From the NCBI GenBank assembly GCA_026419785.1, contig JAODTK010001065.1, positions 1-64,000 on the forward strand: a DNA stretch of 64,000 nucleotides, written 5' to 3'. The notes under the pieces were generated by a model that made no database searches, was not told the DNA's origin, and was given only the letters and a program-made list of their open reading frames with translations. Source of the DNA: Sclerodactyla briareus (taxonomy: Eukaryota > Echinodermata > Holothuroidea > Dendrochirotida > Sclerodactylidae). Both the position numbers and the translations under genes were made by a program. Positions 53,900-64,000 of the stretch are shown here, piece after piece (the first letter of the stretch is position 1; the number at the start of each line of letters is the position of its first letter).

Positions 53900-56800
53900 A
53901 GAGATCTGTCACGCGCACAATTCATCTGTACAGGTGCTCGAGGCGCGAAGAAGGAAGAACAAAACTAGTTAGTTACTATGGCAGACGTCATGTTGCCATC
54001 GAACCCAATCAGGATAGCTAGCCGTTGTGCGTTGACATACAGCATGCAATTAAATACTGATGTGATTAAATCCGTTCCCGTGGTGTAAATAATAGATGTT
54101 ACTTCAGAAGGGGTATTAATAAAAATGTGTAAATCAGTTGTTTTTTTTTTTGTTTTTTTTTTTTTTTTTTGTCATCTAATTGATGACGAGATACCAATAA
54201 TCCAGGGGTGTTTTCTTCTTGTTTAGTTCAATTGTTTCATCATATTCCTAACAAAGCATCGTTCAAGGCCGAGTGATGCTGATTTGGGTTTTTTGTTTTC
54301 GTAAGCTAAATCGCTCATCGGGGGTCAACTCCCAAAACTTACCAAACTTCTCCGACCCCCCCCCCCCCCTCCGAGAAATGAATAAATCAAGAGATGGCAC
54401 TCGTTCGCGATTTGACTTTTGTCTTCATCGAACATCACCTTTGTTTCATATTTCGTCCTGTGTTTTCTTCAAGATACAGAGACCATTTTAGGCATGAATA
54501 ATCGAAAAGTAGAATGCGTGCTTCATCAGATCCGAATTGACCGTAAATGATGAGAATATGGCGCTGCATAGTAGCTCACCTTTATTTGCCTTTTGCATCA
54601 ATTCAGTGTGAGATACTTAATAAAACTGTCAATTTGGCACAGCATTAAAATGTTTAATGTCTACAGAACACCCCAATATTTAACACAATTGGTCCATCTT
54701 AATACCTACCAATTTACTACATGATCATACGATTATCCTATACAGACTGCTTGACTGTTCAAACCAATGGCGAGAATTGATCATAGATGACACTTGACTT
54801 TCTGTACAGTATTGATTATACAATCTTGTTTGTGAAGTAGAAGCTGCTGACTGTTGAATAATTCACACATGTACATTGACAACTATACTACAGGTTGAAC
54901 CGCGCGTGTATACCCTTAGAACACCCTTTGTGGCCCCACATAGGAAGCCATTAGCCCCTCTGACCTCCAGTGAGAAACTTACCTTCCTGGTGTTTAGGAC
55001 AAACAAGTCCACATAAACCTAGTTGGTTCAAATCTGACGGCGACCGAAAAATTGCGGGGAAAATTGCACCTGCTAGTGACCTTGAAATCATCGTTTCAGA
55101 TCAATCATACAAGCGTTTTGAAAAGTTTTGCGCTAAGGACCCCGAAGTTTGCCGTGGCGGCGTGCTTGTACGGCGGCGGTTACACACCCAAAACCATTAA
55201 ATCCCCCTACACGACGTCGTGTCTGGTCTTCTTGGTCTATTGATGATTGATTTTGACGGATTCCGGAAGCCATAAGGCTCATCGAGGAATCCTGTCCATT
55301 TTGTTTGTGGATGCGCATCGTTGCGATAACTTGGCTTCTCTTCTTGACTATGCTCAGATTATATCAAGACGAGGTGTGACAAATCGCAACCTGCTCCCGG
55401 GAGTGCACATTTTTATGTGTCCCCCTCTGAAGGACGATCATGAACCTCCGGGATCCGGGGACAACTTTCTCGGAACTTGAAGAGCTGCAGATTAATGTCC
55501 CACGTGACTGCTTACATACACCGCTACTATTCTAACTTATGCACGTGTCTTGGAGCCCATGAATAGCATTTCATGCTATTATTGAGGCCATGGCTTGTAT
55601 CTGAGGCTGCCCGAACTTCAATGACACCCCCCCCCCCCGTCCTTCCCATATAGTACACCCTGCATACTGTCGACGGTCCTATGCTTGGGCTAATGTCTTT
55701 TCAGGAAGGATCGAACATGAAGGTGCCCGAACTTCAATGCTAACCAACCGCTTCCCGACCGCGGTAAACCTCTTCTAGAGGACGGTTGTAGCCCATGCCA
55801 GCCAAGCATCTCTCCTCTCTCTTCTTCCTTCTCCAGTTCGTGTCCAGCAAGATACAGTGTCATTGCAGTGGGGGTTGGGTCAAGGTACAGTGGGTTCCTA
55901 ACGAGATCCACGGACCGAAGCAAGCATGGTCCAGTGCCTGTTCGATTCGGGGTGGTAACGAAAACATGACTGTACACCGGCCGGCGGTACGGCTTCTTTA
56001 TGTATATATATACGATATACTGCTGACTAGACTAGCTCCATTGGAAGAGCGTTCGTTCGAGTTCTATGACTTTGCGATGTTCAAAAACACTTGACTATAT
56101 ATATATATATATCTCTATATATATATTATATATTATATATATATATATATTATATATATATATATATTATATTATATATATATATAGTAATATATATATA
56201 TATATATATATAATATATATATATATATTATAAGAAAATAATGACTTGATATAAAAATTATTATAATTTGAGATATCCGAATGACTCTATTCATCTTTCT
56301 GTAAAAAAAAGTGAACATTAGGCGCAGAAGGTTGGATTATTCTTAGGCTGTTAATTAAAAACCCAATCGTATTTTCACCGATCCCCACACCACAGGAATT
56401 ATGTAAACCAGCCACACCAACCATTTGACTAGAGAAGGAGTTCTATAGAGCAGATAGTACAAACAGACCTGACTCGGGAACTGCTGGACGAAAAGTTGTG
56501 GACAAACCCCTGGAGAATTCGTCGTGTGGGGTCGAAAACATTCCCTGAAAACGAAACTCCCATAGTGTTTGTCTTCGAGTACTCAACATGTCCTGTTCTT
56601 ATCAGAAGTTTGCAGAGATGTTCGGTACGACAGACATGCAGCAGAGACAGAAATGGGATAAGGCCGTGTCGCGGATTAGATTGGCCTGGCCGAGTACCGG
56701 ATGGTTCTTCTACGTATCACATTGCTCGCCAAATTTCATGGCGATGACTGAGACCGCGATTGGATTTTCCTCGTAGTCCCTTTCTTCCACAGAAATCGAG

Positions 56801-58500
56801 TTGTTGGGAAGAGGTGCGCTCATATTGGTCGTACAGGACGTGGCGGATACTCACTACATATGAGTCATCAGAGAAATTCATTCGCGCGACTAATGGTGGG
56901 AATTTCACAGTAGTCTATCGCCAGACGAATAGACCCTGAAACCTAATCTCGGTGTGTCGGTCTTAGTAGTAATGCATATAACGGATGGCTACAAAGACAG
57001 GGATTGAGTGGCTGGTTGGGAGACCGCTGAGCAAGAGCTTTCAGGAGTTAAGGCCGAATATTGTCCGATGCTACACAATGTACTATACAAAGAGAAACTG
57101 AAGGTGGATTTCTTTTCTTTCTTTCTTTCTGCCGAAGCATGGCGCCGACAGTAGCTCGAATCAATACTGAACAAATACGCCTGCTAACACCCCAATCAAT
57201 ATATACATCTGGCAGCACTAAAAACGAGACCCATTGAAGTGAGTCGTTTCGGCCAAAAAAAAAAAATGTAACAGCGCAAAGTCGAAACATCTTGGTAGCT
57301 GCGGATGCAAAATCCCTCTGGTGGCTACACTGCAATGTTCTTCACTATTCCACATTACTGTATTTTCACATTTAATTAAAACTTTTATTTTAAAACCAGA
57401 CATCTACATAACCTTGGAATAACTTTTTTTTCATGTCTACCCCATTGGCCTAATATTTGCTATATGTGCCCGGCACAACTTATACGTACCCCCAGCACAC
57501 TCATTCTTGCATGTATATTCGCGATATGTACCTAACACAACTAATTTCATAGGCCTATTGCAGTGACAGTGAGAACACATATGGAACTGCCTGTGAATCC
57601 CTCATCTGTCCGCCTTAATTTCAATTCGCACGTGAATGTAGTTCCACCACAGTCCAGCCAGTCCAGCACCAGTCCAGCCTAACACCACATAATGGAGTAA
57701 GGTGGAAGACAATCTCCGCACAGGATTGTGTGAAGGTTGGGTACAAATGTAAACATAAATTACCTCAGCAAGAGCTCTATGGGAATGACTGTGGAGACGT
57801 AATTGGGGGTTTATTAATTAAATGAGATTTAATGAACATATAGTCACAGTTCGCCAACAAAAATGGTACTCTCGTTCTGAACCAGTAAGTAGCGAACTGC
57901 AACCCACCCCAGTTTCAAACTGATCGCATTTACGGTTAAAGTTTGCGTGAATGTGGACGAACAGATCAGAAGAACGACACGGACGAGAGACATGATGGCT
58001 TGTAGAGCTGGCCACAGCTCCAAAAGCGGTAGTCATATTTAATCTTTGCGACACTGGTTTCTGGGGATATTATGGTTCGAAGGTTTAGGCTGTTTCTTTT
58101 GATTGATAATTCACGTTGGTAAATAGAACTATTCGATCCTGGAAAACATTGCAGGATTTGTTTTCTCAATCTGTCGGAAATTCCATCCTTCGACATGGAT
58201 TACCTCAAGGTATCTTAATCTGAGTGCCTTAATGACTGCAAGTCTTTTGGTTTGATCGTTGTGATCAAAAATTAAATGTAACTCAATGTTTGGGTGTTTC
58301 CGTCATATCCTCATATTTCCGTCATTTCCGTCATATCTGAGCTAATTTCCGAATTTATCATCCGCAATAGCGTCAGTATTCTATTAAGTCTATTAAGTCT
58401 TTCGCGACTGCGACACTTTATAAACCTATTATGGACTTCATTCAAGGAGCATTGTAGTGTACGGTAATAGTAACCTATACCCTAAACAAAACCAAAAGTT
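53900..58500. other. No recognised gene; long (TA)n tract inside
   Basis: Holds T11-G-T18 at 54141-54170 and the (TA)n tract at 56095-56231. A plus-strand frame at 54970-55200 ends CRGGVLVRRR, faintly like a LINE endonuclease, but without other motifs. TTCCGTCATAT recurs at about 58307-58342, and AGTCCAGC four times near 57650-57680. Nothing else is supported. Confidence 0.45.
56095..56231. repeat. (TA)n tract
   Basis: About 137 bp of TA with TATTA interruptions. Confidence 0.95.
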
Positions 58501-59839
58501 GAAGAAAGAGAGGCAAGTCGGTGAAGATCGAATCCCTCAACACAGACAAAAGCAGAGGATTCACGCCGCCTGAAGCTGGAAAAATAAGAAAATCTGGAGG
58601 CATGTCAACACTCAACCCGAGGGTCCTCCAGACATCTCTTGAAAGGCATCGTCTTGTTTACACGAACCCCATCTCTCAGGTGGCACAGAGAATATCACTC
58701 CAGTCAAAGGAAGCCAATGAAACAGAATGGTCTCTGGAGAGGCATCGGGTGGCCCGGCCCCGGGGGGTAATATCACTGCAGTCTGATGATAAGCCTTGGG
58801 AAGCATCATGAAAAAGAAAATTGAAAGAAAAGGCAGGACGAAGCTGTTGAAGGGGTTGAAGTCCTTGACAGTGACATCCTCTTGATGACAGAGCTCAGAC
58901 TCCTGAAAGTCAGAAACTGGAGAGGACACTTCTGGTACCACTCCGTACACCAAACTCACATCGACCAGTAGGGGAGTTCGTTACAACGTACAGCAGGACG
59001 GTGGGTGGTGGAACTTAACAGTACTAACTGGCACAGCGGGAACCACACGCCTCATACGCTAAGGTTGTAACCTCTGGCGGCCACATTCGGTAGTCCACCA
59101 AACGTATGCGGGAGCTGCCAGCTTGTAACATCTGATCTACAGAATGTGCAGTTGTGCCATCTGAGTCCTGATAAGAACTGATCCAGGTTTCCCGGTGCGC
59201 ATCGAAAGGACTTACCTGCACAATGATAAAGTCATGTCATATGCAAGGACGAGAAAACTCTGGATTGGGCACCAACAGGTAGTCCTGTGGCAGAGGAGAA
59301 ACCACCCCGGGTATGAGGCAAGGGTCGACAAGATCTCCTATCAGCAAAGACCTTTGGAGTATGGATCTCCGAGGAAGAGGGGTTGGGTATAGCGAGATCT
59401 TCTGACTCTGTGGACCGATGTATTCGAACTCCAGCGCAAGCGAATTGATATCCGTGGTATGGTCCAAAGGAGAAGGCGGAATCCTACGATCCCATCCCTT
59501 TTCGGGGGCCTAAAACACTGGACACCAGCCCTATGCAGGGTGCAGAAAGCTCCGGTTCAAAAAGCATAATACCTGGAGGAGGCACCCAAGCATCGACCGC
59601 CAGTGGGGGACTGTGAGGGGTGATCGACAAAGAACAATCCCACTGTCACACTGCCACTCAGAGGAGCCGGAGACTGCCGATTAAGAGGTACTTGAAGGCA
59701 CCCGTACATATCTTGGTAGGAGCAGTGAGGGAAATTACCAGTAACACCCGACTGTCATCCGGGAACAATCGATGCTTGGGAATCATGTCAAGCACAATTA
59801 CAGGCAAGGACTGTGGCAACCAAATGCCACCAGGAGAAT
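58501..59839 (+). other. Possible ORF1 or 5' region of the I-group LINE, with a short degenerate tandem repeat
   Basis: A plus-strand frame of 96 codons (58521-58811) contains two similar blocks. One has LERHRLVYTNP with RISLQS, the other LERHRVARPRG with VISLQSDDKPWE. At DNA level they repeat AATATCACTCCAGTC and AATATCACTGCAGTC about 97 bp apart. The position just upstream of ORF2 suits a LINE ORF1, but I see no zinc knuckle or coiled coil, so this remains a guess. Confidence 0.3.
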
Positions 59840-62800
59840 GAAGAACATCACATGCTGGCAATTGACCTTCATAAGAGTAAGCTGCCAGCCATAACTGCAT
59901 GAAGTCCACCAAACACACAATCAGTCTGGGTTATTCTTTGCTCAAGAACCCTAGACTTATGGTGATTCGGTAATGGGGTAAAAACCCTGGATGGGAATTC
60001 GTCTTGGGAAACAAGAAGGGTGACCGTCCTAGGGCCTGCTTATATGCTACTTTCAAATTCAAGTGGCATTGCTCCTACCTTTCAACTGCCGATCTGGTCA
60101 CGGTGAGAGCAGAGATGTGTGCAGGGATGCGACTGTTTTGTCTTTGTATCTGCATAGATCAGTCATATGCTGCGCTCCTCCGCCCCATAGACTTGGGAGT
60201 TGGTGGACGACGTGAGAGGACAAGATCCATCTATCTTGTAAATAGGGGCAGATTGCAAATGCACATCAACAGTCTGGGGTTTCCTCGATGTCCATGACAG
60301 AGGAGAACTCTAGAGTACTGTGTGCGAGTTACCTTGATGTCCTGTAAAGTAAAGTCGGTAAGAAAAGACTAGTCTTGTCACGACGACGCCGTGACTGTGA
60401 CTCAATCTTGCCGCTTCTCACATACGCTAGGTCCCCTAACAGCCCTTGAACTGTACGGTCCCTTATGTTTTCGCCACAGCCGTCTTGTAGGACTGTCGTG
60501 AAGGTGTCTAGTGCAATGCATTAGAGATGCATGATGAGCAATCATCCTGCATCAAGTACCGCCTAACTTTATAAAAGGCTAAGTAAGTTAGTCGAAAATT
60601 ATCAATCTTTTTAGTCCTACTGCTCCAACAATTGTCACCAACAAGAACGTGTTCATGAGTAATTGCGGCGAAATGATTTCTCTTAACCGTCCCACTCGCT
60701 TAGAACTTTCGCTGAATGCATTACAAGCTTGGAGACTTCACATTCCTATCGTCTCTCACAATCTCACTTGGAATTTTTACTATGCTATTTCCTATAGCGT
60801 ACTATTCATGTTGCCTACTTCTCGTCGAATAGATATTCAAAATGGTCAATAATAATTGCAAGACTTTCCTGACAGAAATGAATGTTCCATTCCCATATGT
60901 CAATATTATTAATTTTATTCCAGATATTACCAAGGATTTGGAGGAGATATAATATGTGGTAGTTAGTTTAATAAGTTCCTCTTAGATCCGAATTAGCAAC
61001 CCACTGGACGTAAACAACTACTTGAAACGTGGGGTCTTGCTTCTTAGATTGTAAAATGTGAATTGAAGTCAAATTGAACAGTTCCCCAAGACGAAGCTAT
61101 GCCGTCACTGCACGATATATATAAAAGCTGGAAGCACAACTGGTGGTCGTTGTAAAAAAAAAAAAAACGAAAACATTAAAAAAACAAGTCAAAAAGTGCT
61201 ACGCTTCGTCTAACCCAAGACGAGCAACAAACCGACACTTCAGACAAGAATTCGTAAAGAAGTACTAGACTTGACACTAGTGCCTAAAACAATAAAATTG
61301 GCTTGTAATGTGTAAAATGATGGTATCACTAGCGTTGCGCCATCCATTTCTCTGATCACATAGATTAGGTTCACAGAAAAACAGTATTACAAAAAGTAGA
61401 AATGGTCAGAACATCCTCGTATATGCTGGAACCAGTTTTGTGATGACTCGATGCAGGATTACCGGAGTATTTGGACACCAGAGGTAACCTCTGCAAAGAG
61501 GTGGACGACCTCTTCCAGAAGGTCCAGAGTGCTTTTATTCACTGCTTTTGAAGGCATCTTTGCCCATTGCGAAAGCGCGAAGCAGGAATGTAAATACCTG
61601 GTGGAATGCGGAGTTGGCACGTCTCAGAAAAGAGGCGCGTCGGGCAACCGCATAGCTTTTTGGATAACAACGAAGGTGAATTGGGAACAAACGCTGCCCA
61701 AAAGCAATTTAAATCTGCGGTTAGTTTGCAAAGAGCATTCTTGACGGCAGTTTACAGTCAATGGAGGGGCAAGTAACCCATATCCTAAATTGGTGAAAGC
61801 ACTTCGACGATAAATACAGATCAGTTTGCTGTGTACGGGATCCGTTGGTGTATAATTACAAAACACTAGACGAAACCTTGAAACTGTCCCCTTGACAGCC
61901 TCTCACCAGGCGGTGAGGAGTTTAGGATAACAACCAGCAGATGGTCCCCAATGGCAACACTTGCTTGGTTATTATACCCCTTGCAATCATTTCTCTGAGA
62001 GCTAATGAAGGCTGCAGTGGATATTTCAAGCCTTTCAAAGTCACCGGGACGCGGATGGTATATATTCTGTACTGTTGAGGATGGCTGGAATGTTTCTAAA
62101 GCGATATACGGTAATCTTTTCTTCAGAGTTTCAACTGATGTGGCGCGCACGTCCAACCCTGGAAAGAAAGGCATAGGGATCTTTCTTCCTAATCCAGGAA
62201 GATACCGCTCACAGTGAAGTCTTTCCCTAATGATAGCGTTAAACCTGCCATTTTCAGTTGAGATGGTCTAAAAACGATCCCATCTTCCCCTTGAATAAGG
62301 AATTTGACATCTACAATCGCCCTCCAAGACGCAGTATGGTTCAGAGCGGAGTCCTCCACAGAAACTGCTCTAACAATTTGTGGCTGCGTATAGAGCAGGC
62401 TTTTGTGCCAAAAAAAATGGCACGTATATTTTTTTTTTGTTATTTTTTTGATCTTTTTAGACATAGTAGTTGTCCTTGACAATGTAACATTTAAAAGCCT
62501 CACAGATTCACTTTTTTAGATCTGAAGGTGGCCGTCACAAGTTGAATTGTTGTGGCCCGTTTCTAAGGGTCCAAGCGGAAGTGATAAAGGGGAACCCAAG
62601 GTGGTATCTTGTTCCCTTTTATGGAACTGTGTTATCACTCCCTTTTTTTGGAGCTCCAAAAGAAGGACATTTATGCTCAAGCGTATGCGGATTACCTGGC
62701 GATACTTGTCTCAGGTACAATTTCTGTTGGTCAAAATTTCTTCGCAAAGGGCACTCACCATTGCAGCGGATTGGGCTCAGAAGAACGAGCTGCAATTCAG

Positions 62801-64000
62801 TCCTAGTAAAACCGATTTAATCCTGTTTAACTCACAAGATGAATCCAAATATGTGTGCCCTCTGGATGAACGTGCAGAACTTAACTTATCAAACAGGCAA
62901 AACGCTGGGGTTTACCTGGACGGTAAGCTACTTTGGAAAAGCCACATGACACATGGCCCAAAAGGCAACTGGCAACTCTTGTGCAATGCAAGTGACCTTG
63001 TGGGCAAAACGTGGGGACTCAAGCCAGAACTGCTGAGTGGTATACACGGCTATGGTGCGTCCTATCATTACGTATGCGTGTGTATCCTGAATTAGTGGTT
63101 TAGAGAAACTGTACTTGAGGAATATTTTCCTTTGGTGCAGAGGTTTGCATCCTATGATCTCGTCAGCGTTTCCAAGCACCCCCACTGCGGCCTCAGAAAT
63201 CTGTTGAACATCATGCCGATAAAAACAGAGGCGGTTCAGGGGCTCATATCGTATCCAACAGGCGGGGCTTTGGCTAGCCAGAGCCGTTGGTACTTTCGGT
63301 AAACTAGAGTCATGTTGACGTTTGCAATAACGCCAGACAAGATCTATCGCTTCTGCATATGACATATGCCAGCTGACCGATGAATAAAACCAGGATATTC
63401 ATCAAGATTTTGTATCCTTGTATTCTGGAGCGAAATGCTGCAATCGAATTTGAAGAGTGGCTTACCCCCGACACGATTCGGTGTTATACAGATGGGTCGA
63501 AGCTTGTTGCAGGTTTCTAGAAGTGGAGTTCTGTTCAACTCTCATGTCGGTGAGGACTCACTCCATCTCGGAACACTGAGTACTGTTTTCCAAGCAGAAG
63601 TCTTAACCATATCACATGTAGCTAAGAAACTGTTTGAGGAAAGATTCCAGAACAAGAACATCTTCATCCTGTCTGAAGTCAGGCGCTATTACGGGTGATA
63701 GATAGAATATGGTACATCCTGATTCTGTGTTGCTATGTAGGACAAACCTAAATAATTCAGAGCTTCAAATGTATTCTTGTTATGCCTGGATACCCGGTCA
63801 TAATGAAAGTTGGTCCAAGGCATGAGAATCTGATAAGTTGGCTAAACCGGTAGAGCTCGTATTTGTTCCAGTCTTCATGTGCGATTGTGTGGTAGGAGAT
63901 CAAGGACTGTCCATGAACAGTGGTGGGCTTCATGGCTGATCAGAGAGGACTGTGTTAAGAACGAAGGATTATGTAGGGTAGGCTACCACAATCCGAATGT
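59840..64000 (+). mobile_element. I/Jockey-group LINE ORF2 (endonuclease, RT, RNase H), degenerate, runs off the right edge
   Basis: ORF2 of a non-LTR retrotransposon can be followed across frames on the plus strand. The order is L-A-I-D-L-H-K-S-K (59855), GDRPRACLYA and LSTADLVTVRAEM (AP-endonuclease, about 60017-60120), an ADC-NAH-like site (60249), and IKYRLTL (endonuclease end, about 60550). Then come RSRNVNTWWNAELARLRKEA (linker, about 61578), KSPG and NPGK (62040-62170), RIEQAFVPK, TQGG-like, and AYADYLAILVSG (62681). LNLSN...LDGKL...WGLKPE and RNase H (YTDGSK 63484, FQAE 63579, WIPGH 63789) complete it. Endonuclease plus C-terminal RNase H is typical of the I group. More than ten frameshifts make it inactive as written. 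Confidence 0.9.
60590..61430. other. Non-LINE stretch inside the LINE ORF2
   Basis: Endonuclease-end sequence stops near 60575 and the endonuclease-RT linker resumes near 61440. The intervening ~0.85 kb is AT-rich, holds an A13 run at 61154-61166, and shows no LINE motif. The distance from the NAH-like site to the WWN motif is about 0.9 kb too long for this family. It is probably a later insertion, but no clear termini are visible. A 67-codon frame at 60649-60852 is unrecognised. Confidence 0.5.

Noticed and set aside
54970..55200. Plus-strand frame ending CRGGVLVRRR, faintly like a LINE endonuclease
   Set aside because: Only one short motif matches and none of the catalytic N, E, D or H sites can be placed.
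59024..59918. Series of minus-strand frames (59918-59658, 59467-59237, 59221-59024) that look protein-like
   Set aside because: No family motif could be named, and plus-strand LINE ORF2 begins within the same interval, so they are probably opposite-strand shadows.
61866..62174. Minus-strand frame with IGDHLLVV...PPGE, resembling the end of BEL/Pao polyproteins
   Set aside because: The similarity is short, the expected following block is absent, and the plus strand of the same interval carries LINE reverse-transcriptase motifs.

Overview
This is animal nuclear DNA, most likely from a marine invertebrate. The host gene it carries is split by introns with GT/AG splice sites. The rest is dominated by degenerate LINEs, tRNA-derived SINEs, small hAT-like and PIF/Harbinger-like elements, satellite-like tandem arrays and long (TA)n tracts. 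I cannot name the species. Frequent homopolymer runs and many single-base indels inside conserved protein sequence suggest an unpolished long-read assembly, so intact reading frames are rarely to be expected.

Region 1 (about 1-15.6 kb) holds the only host gene I recognise, CPSF2 (CPSF100, a cleavage and polyadenylation specificity factor subunit). It lies on the minus strand. Six coding exons can be read in order: 12592-12445 (start codon), 8547-8384, 6821-6717, 4798-4556, about 3185-3099 and 1199-about 981. They encode roughly the first 320 residues (metallo-beta-lactamase domain into beta-CASP); the rest of the gene runs off the left edge. Exon ends agree in splice signal and mostly in codon phase. 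A two-codon upstream ORF precedes the start codon. The introns hold a dispersed 85-bp repeat (four copies), nested SINEs, a palindromic element with TTAA-like flanks and two hAT-like elements. A ZNF143/Staf-like promoter motif lies further upstream near 15.54 kb.

Region 2 (about 17.6-33.6 kb) is a transposon graveyard. It contains a 734-bp hAT-type element with a perfect 8-bp target duplication, a (TA)n tract with a hammerhead-ribozyme-like hairpin, and a 5'-truncated CR1/L2-like LINE on the plus strand. An 844-bp PIF/Harbinger-like element with a TAA duplication abuts the LINE's 3' end. Beyond it are a diverged ~0.97-kb segment present twice, an A-B-A duplication, purine and pyrimidine tracts, a small inverted-repeat element, and the 3' end of a second CR1/L2-like LINE on the minus strand.

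Region 3 (about 34-59.8 kb) is gene-poor. It has degenerate repeats of about 130-160 bp, a CpG-rich foldback-like element, (TA)n tracts with a second hammerhead-like hairpin, an eight-unit ~125-bp array with a GGCGGCCAT core, and a ~1.75-kb array of ~310-bp dimeric units carrying nuclear-receptor DR1-type motifs. A diverged fragment of that last family lies at the left edge of the window.

Region 4 (59.84 kb to the right edge) is the ORF2 of an I/Jockey-group LINE on the plus strand. It shows AP-endonuclease, reverse transcriptase and RNase H segments in order, all broken by frameshifts and interrupted by about 0.85 kb without LINE similarity. I found no CRISPR array, rRNA gene, intact tRNA gene or intact transposase or polymerase.
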